Shown here one piece after another: positions 13,401-23,206 of a stretch of 64,000 bases of DNA. This stretch comes from Bryum argenteum (taxonomy: Eukaryota; Streptophyta; Bryopsida; Bryales; Bryaceae). The notes under the pieces were generated by a model, which saw only the letters and a program-made list of their open reading frames with translations, ran no database searches and was not told where the DNA came from. The number at the start of each line of letters is the position of its first letter. The first letter of the stretch is position 1. The position numbers were made by a program, and so were the translations under genes. The stretch spans positions 18,856,345-18,920,344 of the forward strand of contig CM073326.1 of assembly GCA_037043015.1 (NCBI GenBank), read 5' to 3'.

Positions 13401-13768
13401 TCTTGTTATTACTTAATTGCATCAAGATTGTACGCAAGAGCAAAAAATGCTACAGTCTTTGCAATTTTTGTCAAGCTAACACTTATTGCAAATGTTCTGA
13501 ACTCTTTATTGGAAAAATCAAAAGAAATTGAAGATGAGATTCACCTATCCAAGTGCACAACGCCAGCGGATCCAAAGGTGCGTGGCTTCGTAGGAATCAT
13601 GAAGTTTGGATGCAACCCCAAGCCTGTAGCAAGGATGGCATCGTCGAAGTGCTCCGGGTTTATGAGGCTGAATCGTGACCATAGCGATGGTCTCTTTACC
13701 TTTGGCTTCTTGGTCAAGGTGCTCGCTCTCCTAGCTGACGGCAATGTCTGTCTCTTTCCGCGCCACAT
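7418..13768 (-). CDS. Tetratricopeptide-repeat protein, 12 exons, 594 aa (ciliary TTC29-like?)
   Basis: Exons on the minus strand are 13768-13545, 12954-12819, 11811-11517, 11023-10970, 10834-10703, 10550-10434, 10320-10193, 9467-9279, 9183-9049, 8273-8152, 7978-7907 and 7598-7418. They total 1,785 bases, exactly 595 codons, with GT-AG borders and matching phases, so the model is well supported. The start MWRGKRQTLP is the first ATG. Residues 1-340 are basic and Pro-rich with no known fold that I recognise. Residues about 345-580 are TPR units, for example AVDMYKKYLDICERL, EGKFICYTNLGLLC, ASVGNLGFLLYKRKKYEAA and IARAHFYLGDIEAQFKRY. The arrangement recalls axonemal TPR proteins such as TTC29, which would fit a plant with motile sperm. 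The TPR fold is clear; the family name is a guess. Confidence 0.8.
9868..10168. mobile_element. CACTA-type MITE, 301 bp, in a TPR-gene intron
   Basis: It starts CACTAACAGAAAAGAGGGG and ends CTCCTCTTTTCTAGTAGTG. It is flanked on both sides by ATT, a 3-bp duplication typical of CACTA elements. The arms form a long imperfect palindrome containing GCAACGTTAC-type blocks. No coding capacity. Confidence 0.75.
11151..11407. mobile_element. CACTA-type foldback MITE, about 257 bp, in a TPR-gene intron
   Basis: It starts CACTACTACAATTTGAGGGG and ends CCCCTCTTTTCTAGAGGTG, with a nearly full-length internal palindrome around TTGCAACGTT and AACGTTGCGAA. It belongs to the same family as the 9,868 copy. 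The target duplication is not clean. Confidence 0.65.
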
Positions 13769-14698
13769 CTTGCAAGCTTACTAACTATACCACAGAAGAA
13801 CTTAATACTAAAATTTCAACCTTTCTTTGAACTCAAATTTCATTATTGTTCGACAATTTGATAGCTCTTGAAGCCTACATGGACTTTTTGTCATTTTGAG
13901 ACTCTTGACTCTCTCATTTTCATCCCTTAAGTTTATGAATGAGATACAAGAATGACTTGCTAGTTTGAATATGTATTGCTCGTTTTCTCACATTCATTTT
14001 TCTAAACTACAATTGTTGTATGAGCGTAAATAGAAATAGTATTTTTTATAATCTTCTATACTCTCAAAAATCTATAATGTGTCTCAATCTAGTAAGAAGT
14101 ATCAAATCGTCTCCATGATTTTAAGATTTTTTGACGTAGTATTAATAGTGATTACAAGGTGCACAATTCAAAATTTCAAGTAGTATAATTTGCAAAAGTT
14201 TTGAAGTGCCAAGACTTGATTTGCTAGAGTGAGAATTCAAGAAGGAAAAATAAGCATTGTGTATCAAGATTTCTTTCATTTTGTAAATATTAGACGTCTT
14301 GATAATATGATTAAAATCCTTATTTGATTTTGTAAGAATTCTTTTTAAATGAAAGCTTTAGAGGTGGTAATATTATAGAAATATATATATTATTAAATTC
14401 TTGATGAGGAGTTGGTCTAAACAAATTTCTTGAATTTTTTTTATCAAGAATCTAAGAACAAGGATCAATTGTGAAAGGACAAACAAATTATATGCTTCAG
14501 TGTCTCTTCAAAGACCACATCATATTCAATCTCAACAAAAAAAAGTGATGGAATAGTAAGTCTTATAGTGTGTATCGCCTACCCCATGCAATGTACACTA
14601 CTACTCAAATTATATCACATAAATACCAAAAACTCTAAAAACATATGTGCATTTGAGCCAAATTTTCAAATTGGGGAAGGAGGTGATATAACCTAGAT
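13769..14698. other. AT-rich intergenic DNA 5' of the TPR gene
   Basis: No exon recognised. It should contain the TPR gene promoter, but no convincing TATA box could be assigned on the minus strand. Confidence 0.4.
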
Positions 14699-14957
14699 AA
14701 AACCCCAATTCTGTTAAAATGGCACTATGCCATGTGCCATTTTGTCACACTAGATTTTACATTTGTGCTCATATAAAATGGTATATTCTGTAATATCACG
14801 ATTTTTTTGTAATATCACTTCTTTATATACATTGTCACTCATTTTCCCTAATATCACCTTAAAATTCTGTTATATCACATGGTTTTTGAACTACAGTTCA
14901 GAAAGTTGAGGTGTGCCATTTTTCCGGAATAATGCCATTTTAACGGAATGGGGGTTA
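14699..14957. mobile_element. Short inverted-repeat MITE, about 260 bp
   Basis: The left arm AACCCCAATTCTGTTAAAAT continues to GGCA. The right arm TGCCATTTTAACGGAATGGG continues to GGTT and is its imperfect reverse complement. The centre repeats TAATATCAC/TATATCAC several times. No coding capacity. Confidence 0.65.
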
Positions 14958-15458
14958 TAACCAATATGGAAACATTGGTGAAACTATAAAAGGCAAATGA
15001 TGGTGATAATACAGAGAACCAATGATACTACAAAAAGCCATCATTTTGCAAATGTATAAAGCACAAATTTTGGTACAATGAAAAAACACTTGAATTACCA
15101 TATTTTTATAAAATTGCATATATACATTCACTATGTTTGTTTGAGTACACAACAAAGAAGATCCTTATCAAGTCCAACTTACTATTATAATACTAGTGAT
15201 GTCCAATTTTTGAAGTACAATCTCACCTTACCTCTTGTTATTCACATCTCTCCACACATTCATCCTCCACCACAACACTCTTTATAACAATGCAACTATG
15301 CTCTGTTCGTGTAAAGTCTTGTGGAGAACCTGTAGGAGAAAATCTACGGTCAACACTTCTTGCAAGACATCTTCCAGAAGTGGATCACCCGCGCTTAATA
15401 CCAAAGGAGCTAATCCTGCTTCAAGTTCCGATTGAAGAAATCGATCGACTACAAGTGC

Positions 15459-15790
15459 TGTAAGCGATCGCGGACAGAGTTGACATGGTGAAAACAGATG
15501 GTTTCATTAGTTTCACAGGGGAGTATATATACAATCAGAGTGGCGCACTCAGCAGGCTTTCTCCAATAGTACTTACTATTAAGGTCTACCCAACTATCTA
15601 CCACGATCTGACTAAACTATTTAGACTGCTGCTAATAGAGGGTTAAAGCCTGTTACAGCCGTCCAGCCAGCCACCTGAACTAGAGCACCCTAAGACCATT
15701 CGGCTTACCGGGTCACGTTTGCCAACTAGGCCAAGCTGGGTCACCAGGAATGACACCTGGATACCACCTGGATGTTCCATGTTGTCAACA
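15459..15790 (-). repeat. 3' LTR of the copia element
   Basis: 332 bp. It is the downstream LTR in element orientation and nearly identical to the other LTR. Differences include CAGATGG versus CAAATGG, ACCGGG versus ACTGGG and GCCAAG versus GCCGAG. Confidence 0.95.
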
Positions 15791-15800
15791 CCCCCCCTCG
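15791..15800 (-). other. Polypurine tract
   Basis: On the minus strand this reads CGAGGGGGGG immediately before the 3' LTR. This is the expected primer site for plus-strand DNA synthesis. Confidence 0.75.
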
Positions 15801-15837
15801 CTCAGATTGCCAGGGTTTGATGACTTTGTAGCTGGCT

Positions 15838-16530
15838 ATGGCGACACCAGATGAGCTGTCGGTAGAGAATGCTTTGGCTTCACTTGACAGTTTGTCTGCT
15901 TGGCAGACTTTCCTTCTCGCCCTTTGGATATTTTGTAACTTACTCCATAGGCTGGCAGGATCAGCAAAGGAGTTCTTGAAGCGATGCTTTCTCGCAGCAT
16001 CAATTGAGCGTCGCCCTCTGAGCGGTCATGGAAGTTTGGCGAGTGAGCCCAGCGAGAGGCTTGCATCAGTCTCCGATTCGTGTGAAGCTCCGCTGCTGCA
16101 GTTGAGCGGGTCGAGTTGTTCGCGTGGCGTCCTTATTTCAGCTTTACCCGACGAAATTGTCAAGAGGAACATTTGGCCGTGTCTCTTGCAGTTTCCTTCG
16201 GTCAAACTGCTCTTGGGCCTTCACAGTTTGAATGCACCTTGGAGACGCTTTGTGGGAGAAACACTTGAGTGGCAGGTGTTGGAATTCCTGTGGTTAGACT
16301 CAGAGGGATACAATAGTTTTGTATTGAGGCATAAATCAGTCTGGCTTACACCGAATCAGCGACTGGTTTATGAGATTGCCCACTTTAGGGTTTTGGTCTC
16401 TGAGTGTATGGAGGAAGTAGAAAGTAGAGTCCAATATACTAGAAAACGGAGAGGATCTTTGCCGTTTTATGTGTCGATGCAGGATTGTCCTCCTGGTTGG
16501 GGTGAAAATCCTGAATACTATGAGCTTTAG
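15838..16530 (+). CDS. F-box-like ORF carried antisense inside the copia element, 230 aa
   Basis: This intact ORF lies between the polyprotein stop and the 3' LTR, on the opposite strand to gag-pol. Residues about 100-150 read ALPDEIVKRNIWPCLLQF, then LLLGLHSLNAPWRRFVGET and LEWQVLEFLWLD. That pattern (LPDE, WP.L, SLN..WR.FV, EW..LE) is an F-box-like helix triplet of plant type. The C-terminal part contains PPGWGENPEYYEL. F-box proteins normally recruit substrates to SCF ubiquitin ligases. Whether this one is expressed is unknown; it may be captured host sequence or a conserved antisense ORF of the retroelement lineage. ATG 15838 is the only upstream start and begins MATPDELSVENALAS. Confidence 0.65.
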   Translation: MATPDELSVENALASLDSLSAWQTFLLALWIFCNLLHRLAGSAKEFLKRCFLAASIERRPLSGHGSLASEPSERLASVSDSCEAPLLQLSGSSCSRGVLISALPDEIVKRNIWPCLLQFPSVKLLLGLHSLNAPWRRFVGETLEWQVLEFLWLDSEGYNSFVLRHKSVWLTPNQRLVYEIAHFRVLVSECMEEVESRVQYTRKRRGSLPFYVSMQDCPPGWGENPEYYEL

Positions 16531-16556
16531 CTCTTATCAATGAACTGCCTTCGAGA

Positions 16557-19460
16557 TTACTCTACCAAAGCTTCTTTTATCTCTGTGTCCACTAATCCTA
16601 GTTTCTTTCTCAATCTCTCAAAACTGATCTTTCCTAGTGCTTTTGTGAGAATGTCTGCAAGCTGGTCATTGGTAGGAATGTAGTCTAAACTTATCTCACT
16701 AAATTGTACTTTCTCTCTGATAAAGTGGTGGCGTACCTCTATGTGTTTGGTGCGCCCGTGGTACACCGGGTTGTGAGCAAGATTCAGGCTTCCCTGGTTA
16801 TCACCAAGGATTTTTGTTGGCTGTTGCAGGTCTTGCATGTGGACTTCTCTCAGCAATCTTCGCAACCAGATAGCTTCCTTCGCGCCCTCTGTTAGAGCCA
16901 TGTACTCTGACTCAGTCAAAGAAAGGGCAACAGTAGGTTGTTTGCGTGAGTTCCAGGTGATCGGAGTATCTCTCAGAAGAAAAACAAAACCGGTGGTTGA
17001 CCTTCTGTCGAACGCATCTGATGCCCAGTCTGCATCAGTAAATCCGGTGAGCTGACTTGATTCCCCCCTTTGGTACAAGAGACCAAGTCCCGCTGTGCCT
17101 CGTAAGTATCGAAATACATGCTTGACAGCCTGGTAGTGAGGCTCTTGAGGATTTACCATGAATCGACTGACAGTGCTAACTGCATAGCAGATATCTGGGC
17201 GCGTATGAGAGAGAAAGATTAGTTTCCCAACCATTCTTTGGTACCGGTGGGTATCAGTAGCCGGTGCCTTCATGTCTGGAACTAGTTTGAGTTTCTCAGC
17301 CATCGGTGTTGATACTGGCTTGCAATTCTCCAGTCCAAATTCGCGGAGAATTTCTTGGATGTACTGGCGTTGAGTGATGATGATCCCTGCAGGTTTGAAC
17401 AGGAACTCGATGCCCAGGCTGTAGGACAGTAATCCAAGGTCAGACATATCGAAGGCCTTCTGGATGTTTGATCTGATAAGAGCAATTCTCTTGGTGTCAT
17501 TGTCGGTAAGATAGACGTCATCGACGTATAGTAAGAGAAAGGTAAACTTTCCGTGTTCCTCATGAACATACAGATTAGAATCTGCCTGGGACTTGGTTAA
17601 ACCTTGGCTAAGTAAGTAGCTATCAACTTTAGTGTACCAAGCCAGTGGCGCTTGTTTTAAGCCATAAAGCGCCTTTTTTAATTTGCAAACATGAGTTGAT
17701 GGAGAGAAAGAGAAACCAGGAGGTTGTGAGACGTAGATGTCTTCGGTAATAACGTCATTTAGAAATGCTGTCTTGACATCGAGGTGGTGAATGTGCCAAC
17801 CTTTGTGCCCTGCTAGAGCAACGATAGTACGGAGAGTATTCCATTTCACCACTGGGGCGAAAGTCTCTGAATAGTCCTGCCCTGCCTGTTGCTGAAAGCC
17901 GCGGGCCACTAAGCGGGCTTTGAGCTTGGCCGTGGAACCATCTGCCTTAGTTTTAACGCGAAAAACCCACTTAGTCGAAATAGCTTTCCTGTCAGGAGGT
18001 AAAGGAATCAGATCCCAGGTATCTTTTTTTGAGATGGATGCTAATTCTGCTTCCATGGCTGTTTTCCAACCAGGGTGGAGAAGAGCGGCTTCAACCGACC
18101 CAGGAAGGCAGGTAAGCTCCGAGGACTCCAAGACGTTGAGGTGGTAGTCGCTGAACCTGGCAGGTGGTTTGGGAGCACGACCGCTTCTTGTCGTTACCGG
18201 AAACGGATCAGAGCTGGAGGCCGCAGACTGGTTCTGTCGAGATTGAGACTCCCGACGGTGGTAAGTGTGCAGCGGTAGTTGAGCTTTGGACGAGATGTCT
18301 GGATGGAGCTGAATATCCACCGAAAAGTCATGAATTGGAGAGCCAGGGGCGTCATTACCGAATACAGGCTGTTGTTGGGGACTTCTGGTCAGTGGATTGC
18401 TCAGGGTGTCTTCCATGCTTCCGTTGCGCTCCACTTGTATCGGAGAGGAAGTATCTTCCTCAGCTGAACAGCTTGGACCGGCACTGTTGGGGTAGGGCGG
18501 CAACGGTACTGGTGAAGATGTGATATCTTCAGATGCATCGGTTCTTGGTCCTGTGAATGTGGGATCCGAAGAAGGAGGGCTGACTGCTTCAGGAACAGCA
18601 GTGGAACAGTCACTTGAGGGGTAGTTCGGCAGTAGCGACTGCCAGTCAGCTGAAGCAGAAGTCGGAGAGCTTGTACTTTCAGTAGATAAATACGGGAAAG
18701 TAGACTCATCAAATTTAACGTCTTTGGAGACGATGATTTTTCGAGAGCTTCGATGATAATTTCTAAATCCGCATGAATTAGCATCATAGCCGAGAAAAAT
18801 ACACTCAGTGGAGCGTGAAGTCCACTTTTTGCGGTCAGGAGAGGTAATCAAGACAAAGCTTCGACAGCCAAAAACACGAAGATGCTTGATAGATGGTACC
18901 TGACCAGTTAGCCGCTCAAATGGGGTGATGCCTCCATTTGCTTTTGTGGAAGTTCGATTTGTGATGTAGTTGGCTGTAGCCACCGTCTCTGACCATAGGT
19001 GAGTTGGAATGCCGCTTAAGAAGGCCATGCATCTAGCCTTGTCGAGGAGAGTTCGATTTTTTCGTTCTGCCACGCCATTCTGATGGGGTGTGTAACTCTG
19101 AGTCAGTTGCCTGAGGATGCCTGAGTCATCACAGAACTTCACAAACTCATGTGAGATATACTCGCCTCCATTGTCTGATCGGAGTGCTTTGATGCGATGT
19201 GAGCTTTGTAGTTCAACCATAGCTTTGAATTGCTTGAACTTCTGAAATGTTTCTGACTTCTTTTTGAGAAAGTAGATCCAGGAAAACCTGCTGAAGTCAT
19301 CTGTAAAGAGAAGAATGTACTTGGATCCTGATAGTGACTTGGAGCCAAGAGGACCGCATAGATCACTGTGGATCAACGCTGGGAGTCTCGAGTCGGGTTG
19401 TCTTTGCTTGAGGTGCGAGTGAGAGCCCGACAAGTCGTGGTTTGTTGAGTTTGAGGTTTC
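16557..19460 (-). CDS. Copia pol: integrase, reverse transcriptase, RNase H
   Basis: From LIHSDLCGPLGSKS the frame runs through the integrase core (FTDDFSRFSWIYF, LRSDNGGEY, TPHQNGVAERKNRT) and a Ser/Pro-rich linker. The RT follows (KARLVARGFQQQAG, HHLDVKTAFLND, LLYVDDVYLTDND), then RNase H (GFTDADWASD, LSLTESEYMAL). It ends at 16557. The open frame extends upstream to 19754, but that part is not coding. The DDE residues and the YVDD motif are present. It is out of frame with the gag-protease ORF. Confidence 0.92.
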   Translation of the reverse strand, partial: ETSNSTNHDLSGSHSHLKQRQPDSRLPALIHSDLCGPLGSKSLSGSKYILLFTDDFSRFSWIYFLKKKSETFQKFKQFKAMVELQSSHRIKALRSDNGGEYISHEFVKFCDDSGILRQLTQSYTPHQNGVAERKNRTLLDKARCMAFLSGIPTHLWSETVATANYITNRTSTKANGGITPFERLTGQVPSIKHLRVFGCRSFVLITSPDRKKWTSRSTECIFLGYDANSCGFRNYHRSSRKIIVSKDVKFDESTFPYLSTESTSSPTSASADWQSLLPNYPSSDCSTAVPEAVSPPSSDPTFTGPRTDASEDITSSPVPLPPYPNSAGPSCSAEEDTSSPIQVERNGSMEDTLSNPLTRSPQQQPVFGNDAPGSPIHDFSVDIQLHPDISSKAQLPLHTYHRRESQSRQNQSAASSSDPFPVTTRSGRAPKPPARFSDYHLNVLESSELTCLPGSVEAALLHPGWKTAMEAELASISKKDTWDLIPLPPDRKAISTKWVFRVKTKADGSTAKLKARLVARGFQQQAGQDYSETFAPVVKWNTLRTIVALAGHKGWHIHHLDVKTAFLNDVITEDIYVSQPPGFSFSPSTHVCKLKKALYGLKQAPLAWYTKVDSYLLSQGLTKSQADSNLYVHEEHGKFTFLLLYVDDVYLTDNDTKRIALIRSNIQKAFDMSDLGLLSYSLGIEFLFKPAGIIITQRQYIQEILREFGLENCKPVSTPMAEKLKLVPDMKAPATDTHRYQRMVGKLIFLSHTRPDICYAVSTVSRFMVNPQEPHYQAVKHVFRYLRGTAGLGLLYQRGESSQLTGFTDADWASDAFDRRSTTGFVFLLRDTPITWNSRKQPTVALSLTESEYMALTEGAKEAIWLRRLLREVHMQDLQQPTKILGDNQGSLNLAHNPVYHGRTKHIEVRHHFIREKVQFSEISLDYIPTNDQLADILTKALGKISFERLRKKLGLVDTEIKEALVE

Positions 19461-20968
19461 GGTGTCCTTGATTGTTTGCCTTTGCAGCAGGAAGAGCAAA
19501 AAGGCAGCCGTGCTGATAGCGACGGTAAGCCTCCAACCTTCTTGTGATTTCGCATAAAAGAGAGAACTTTGTAGCTGGCATGAGCAAATCGATGATGCCA
19601 AAGAAGGGTGAGAGATTCTGTGGAACTTACTTCGATGTTGTTGATTGATAGATTTGGCGGTCGGAATTTGTATAGGCCATTCCCTGTGTCTCGCCTTCCA
19701 GTGGTGATGACTTGATGGTCTGCTGGAGAAGGAAAATTCCGCAGTATCCAGCATCGCTTAGAGTCAAAGAGAATCTTGGGGTGATCCTTGGCATCAGCTA
19801 TCGAACCAACAGAAAGAAGGTTCTTTGTAATACCCGGAACATAAAGAACATTATCGAATTGTATTCCTCCAGAAGGTGTGAGAACTTCCACTTTGCCCTT
19901 TCCAGCAACATTCAGCATGTCTCCTCCTGCAGTGCTGATTTTGGATCGGCTGTTTGCTTCTAGATTGCTCAGAAGGCTTTTGCGTCCAGTTACATGTTTG
20001 GACGCGCCACTGTCTATGAACCACTCACTATTGCTATTTTCAGCTATATTTAGCTCTGAGAGGTTAACTGCTAGATCAGTGACAGACTCAACGAATTCTT
20101 CTTCTTCACTACTGTTCGATCCCATTTCAAAGTTGTCTACAATATTGATAGTGGTTGTCTTCTCCAGCCGTTTTGCTTTGCGGATCTTCACTTCTGCTGC
20201 AAGTACGGGACAGTTCCTCATCCAATGATCTTTGGATCCACAGAAATGACACTCACTTGAACTGTTTTTCTTTTGCTTCTGACGGGAGTCGCTAGATCCG
20301 GAGCCGGAGCCGGAGCTCTTTCTTCCTCCAATGTTCTTCTTGTTGTTGATCAGTAATGCCTCCTGATCACTTCGCTTGCTCCCTCGGATCTCTCTGCGGA
20401 TGTCGTCTTGCAGCAGAATAACGGTGAGTTCAGCGACAAAGGGTAGCGCCGAGTTGTACATCACTGAATTCACAAGTCCTTCGTAACTTTCAGGTAATGC
20501 CATGAGAATGTGTTCGACAGCTTCAGCATCGTTGATGGTCTCCCCGATACAAGCAAACTCGTTAATGAGTTCCTTAACTTGCTGCAGGAATTTGGGAAGC
20601 GATGCACCCTCGTCCATTTTCAGGTTCGTGAGCTTTCGTCGGAGCAGTAGCTTCCTGGAGTTCGTTCCTCCAGTATAAAGATTCTTCAATACCTTCCAGC
20701 ATTCATCAGGTTCCTTGATGTTGGCGATGTACGGTATGACATTATCCTTGACGGATAATGCGATCATTGTCAACGCTCGGTTCTTCAGAGCCTGCAGAGC
20801 ATCTAGATCGGCCTGAGCAGTCGGAGCTACGGTCCCCGCTGGCGGATCGACTACTCTCCATGTATCATCTCTGGCCATTAAGTTGTGAATCTTGAAACTC
20901 AAGACACTAAAGTTTGTGATCCCCTCTAGCTTGCTTGCTTCACTCATGAACATATCCCTGGAAGCCAT
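19373..20968 (-). CDS. Copia gag, protease and start of integrase
   Basis: I take MASRDMFMSEASKLEG at 20968 as the gag start; the frame is open to 21067. The UBN2/gag region is followed by a zinc knuckle CHFCGSKDHWMRNC near 20,240. The aspartic protease motif WFIDSGASKHVTG is near 20,010. The integrase zinc region includes LLWHHRFAHASY and CSSCCKGKQ near 19,480. The frame then closes at 19373, while pol continues in another frame. A single indel at about 19,400-19,490 explains this; programmed frameshifting is not usual in plant Copia. Confidence 0.88.
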   Translation of the reverse strand: MASRDMFMSEASKLEGITNFSVLSFKIHNLMARDDTWRVVDPPAGTVAPTAQADLDALQALKNRALTMIALSVKDNVIPYIANIKEPDECWKVLKNLYTGGTNSRKLLLRRKLTNLKMDEGASLPKFLQQVKELINEFACIGETINDAEAVEHILMALPESYEGLVNSVMYNSALPFVAELTVILLQDDIRREIRGSKRSDQEALLINNKKNIGGRKSSGSGSGSSDSRQKQKKNSSSECHFCGSKDHWMRNCPVLAAEVKIRKAKRLEKTTTINIVDNFEMGSNSSEEEEFVESVTDLAVNLSELNIAENSNSEWFIDSGASKHVTGRKSLLSNLEANSRSKISTAGGDMLNVAGKGKVEVLTPSGGIQFDNVLYVPGITKNLLSVGSIADAKDHPKILFDSKRCWILRNFPSPADHQVITTGRRDTGNGLYKFRPPNLSINNIEVSSTESLTLLWHHRFAHASYKVLSFMRNHKKVGGLPSLSARLPFCSSCCKGKQSRTPKPQTQQTTTCRALTRTSSKDNPTRDSQR

Positions 20969-21090
20969 TCTGATGCAGGGAAAAATGTGATCTGTTACAG
21001 CTGTCAAATGAAGGCAAGTAACTCGGTTCCTGCTAGAGACTTGAAGGCAGCAAGACTCTCTATGCACAGACTAACAGTTACAAGCGTACC

Positions 21091-21103
21091 CGCTCTGATA
21101 CCA
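21091..21103 (-). other. Primer-binding site
   Basis: The minus strand reads TGGTATCAGAGCG directly after the 5' LTR, matching the 3' end of initiator tRNA-Met as in most plant Copia elements. Confidence 0.9.
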
Positions 21104-21435
21104 TGTAAGCGATCGCGGACAGAGTTGACATGGTGAAAACAAATGGTTTCATTAGTTTCACAGGGGAGTATATATACAATCAGAGTGGCGCACTCAGCAG
21201 GCTTTCTCCAATAGTACTTACTATTAAGGTCTACCCAACTATCTACCACGATCTGACTAAACTATTTAGACTGCTGCTAATAGAGGGTTAAAGCCTGTTA
21301 CAGCCGTCCAGCCAGCCACCTGAACTAGAGCACCCTAAGACCATTCGGCTTACTGGGTCACGTTTGCCAACTAGGCCGAGCTGGGTCACCAGGAATGACA
21401 CCTGGATACCACCTGGATGTTCCATGTTGTCAACA
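21104..21435 (-). repeat. 5' LTR of the copia element
   Basis: 332 bp, upstream in element orientation. It is followed by the AGTGC duplication and then by the resumed host exon. Confidence 0.95.
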
Positions 21436-22092
21436 AGTGCCAGTCGATACTCCGGCGTTCGAAAACCTGGACATGCACATAGAGAATGCCATAGGCGACA
21501 TTTTAGAATCGCAGTATAGGAAGCACTTGGAAGAAGTAAGTACTCGTGAGTTGATTCCGGAAGATCTGTACAAGCAGTGTGCCTACATGGTTACCTCTCA
21601 CGACCATTTGGGTGGTCGAGCGAGACGAGCAGGAGAGTTACTGGACGAGTACATCGAGATGGTGAGTGTTGAGAGGGAGATTCGTCCTGCACAAAGTGCA
21701 TTTCTTCCTCGCTATGGCAATCCCCCTGACATCAGGATCGAAAAATTTATGGAAAAAAACAGACATTCTGCGAGTTCCGGCATCTCCTAGTTTGAAAGAG
21801 GACGTTAATGCACTTTCTCGGGAGCTTGCTCTCAATTGCTCGGTGATGGCGATTTTGTCAGGAAATGAACCCCTGATTCTCGATCCTTCCCCGAAGGATG
21901 ATTGTGGACGCCATTTACACCGACCGGGCACCTGCACCTTTGCCTCCTCCCCAAGAAGAAGGTGGAGCTCTTTGTAGACAGGTGACTTATGGTAGATATG
22001 AGTGGTTTACACTTACAGTGCAGGATCCACCTTGGGCAGCCGGATACTCTGAGGAAGTGCGTGCTCTTGATGAGATGATAGCTAATGAGTAG

Positions 22093-22640
22093 AATCAGAA
22101 TTGCCCCGAATACGCCCTTTAAAACAAGCAAGTTGAGACACATGAAAAGAAGGGAACTAAATTTCTACAAGACTTTCTCACCTGTGCAAGACTTGTAGAA
22201 AGCTAGTGAGCTATTTGCAGCGCTAGTTTTGAGAGGCGCAAGGTCGGGCTATCCTCTCATGTGCAAAGGCGGCTATCATTTTTCCTCAATGCCCATGCAA
22301 AATTTTAGAGATCTTTTCGGTTCACAGTCTTTTAGCGCTAAAGCAACAATATGATGTTTGTGACCTTTCTAGTGACGTGATTACCGTAGTCGATCTTTCA
22401 AGGATTGTGATTGGTCAACCTTTTAATGGCAAGGGTTGTAATTGTAATAAATCCACCTTTGAAGGGTTGTGATTGGTCGACCTTGAAGGTTTGTGATTGA
22501 TCAATCTTTGAAGGATTGTGATTGGTTGACCTTTTAAATGCCATGGTTGGTTAAATTCTTTGCTTCAATAAATGATAACCATTTTTTTTATTTGTATATT
22601 AATACATGAGCCTATTTACTTACTAACGGCAAAAAGACGT
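22093..22640. other. Intergenic DNA with repeated GATTGGT units
   Basis: No gene. Between about 22,394 and 22,545 a unit resembling TTTGAAGGATTGTGATTGGT recurs four to five times. Each contains ATTGG, a reverse CCAAT box. Confidence 0.55.
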
Positions 22641-23206
22641 GCACTTGCAAATTACGTAGTTAGTCTCACCGCACTTGTTTGAACCCACATGCAATTTTTT
22701 TTAAAAAGAAGGTATAAAAAGAGGGATCCATAATAGCAAGCACTAAGTTTTATTCTATCTAATTTATAGAAAAAGTGAACTGTGAGTATGTACCTCTATA
22801 AGTTGTTGCAAGAAACTCCAAAATCTCAAATTTTGACAAATTTTGAAAAAAATAATTCATAAATTACTAAAAGTCTTGAAGATTGTTAATGTAACTTTTG
22901 GAGGCTACTCTTGTAAAATTGATAGACAATTTGACTTGGGGTGCTTTGGAACTTGAGCAATAATTTATTTTTAAAAAAAATAAAAATAAATTAAAGATTG
23001 TCCTTTTTGGACCTGAGACCTAAATTTTTTGGATGAAGGTTTTAAGATTGGATTTTGGCTTTGCAAATTTTACTACATACACCTTGTAGTATAAGGAGTA
23101 CCTAGTATGAGGAGTACTTAGGCAAACTTATTATCTTTAAGTCTTCCATTTAACCTGCCGAAAATCGCAAACCTCTTTTGGATTTTATGGACCTTTAAGG
23201 TTTAAT
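22640..23206. mobile_element. MITE copy 2 (family of 3108-4043), probably left-truncated
   Basis: The interior matches copy 1 in order: CATGCAATTT with AGAAGGTA; AAATCTCAAATTTT with CAAATTTTGAA; TTGACTTGG; CTTGTAG. The right end is TGGACCTTTAAGGTTTAA. No matching left terminal repeat was found, so the left limit is approximate. Confidence 0.55.

Larger units (their letters stand above)
15459..21435 (-). mobile_element. Ty1-copia LTR retrotransposon, 5,977 bp, young
   Basis: The two LTRs (15459-15790 and 21104-21435) are both 332 bp, begin TGTAAG and end TCAACA. I see about three differences between them (about 99% identity). A 5-bp duplication AGTGC flanks the element at 15454-15458 and 21436-21440. 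On the minus strand the primer-binding site TGGTATCAGAGCG follows the 5' LTR directly. The polypurine tract CGAGGGGGGG abuts the 3' LTR. The order gag, protease, integrase, RT, RNase H marks Copia. One frame break in the integrase region may make it defective. Confidence 0.97.
15290..22092 (+). pseudogene. Unrecognised plant gene split by the copia insertion
   Basis: From ATG 15290 the frame reads MQLCSVRVKSCGEPVGENL and runs to IDRLQV at 15458, where the LTR begins. Removing the element and one AGTGC copy restores the frame exactly: CTA CAA GTG CCA GTC gives LQVPVDTPAFENLDMH, continuing to about 21,750. Two further frame changes follow, at the A-run near 21,755 and near 21,895. After them the text reads DILRVPASPSLKEDVNAL and then DAIYTDRAPAPLPPPQEEGG, ending DEMIANE-stop at 22,092. 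A GTGAGT at 21,661 could be a donor. No domain is recognised. The gene is disrupted in this haplotype. Confidence 0.55.

Noticed and set aside
13428-13784. 118-codon plus-strand frame
   Set aside because: Antisense to exon 1 of the TPR gene, which joins in frame over 12 exons.
18164-18523. Plus-strand frames inside copia pol
   Set aside because: Mirror images of the Ser/Pro-rich integrase linker; no domain, unlike the F-box-like ORF at 15.84 kb.
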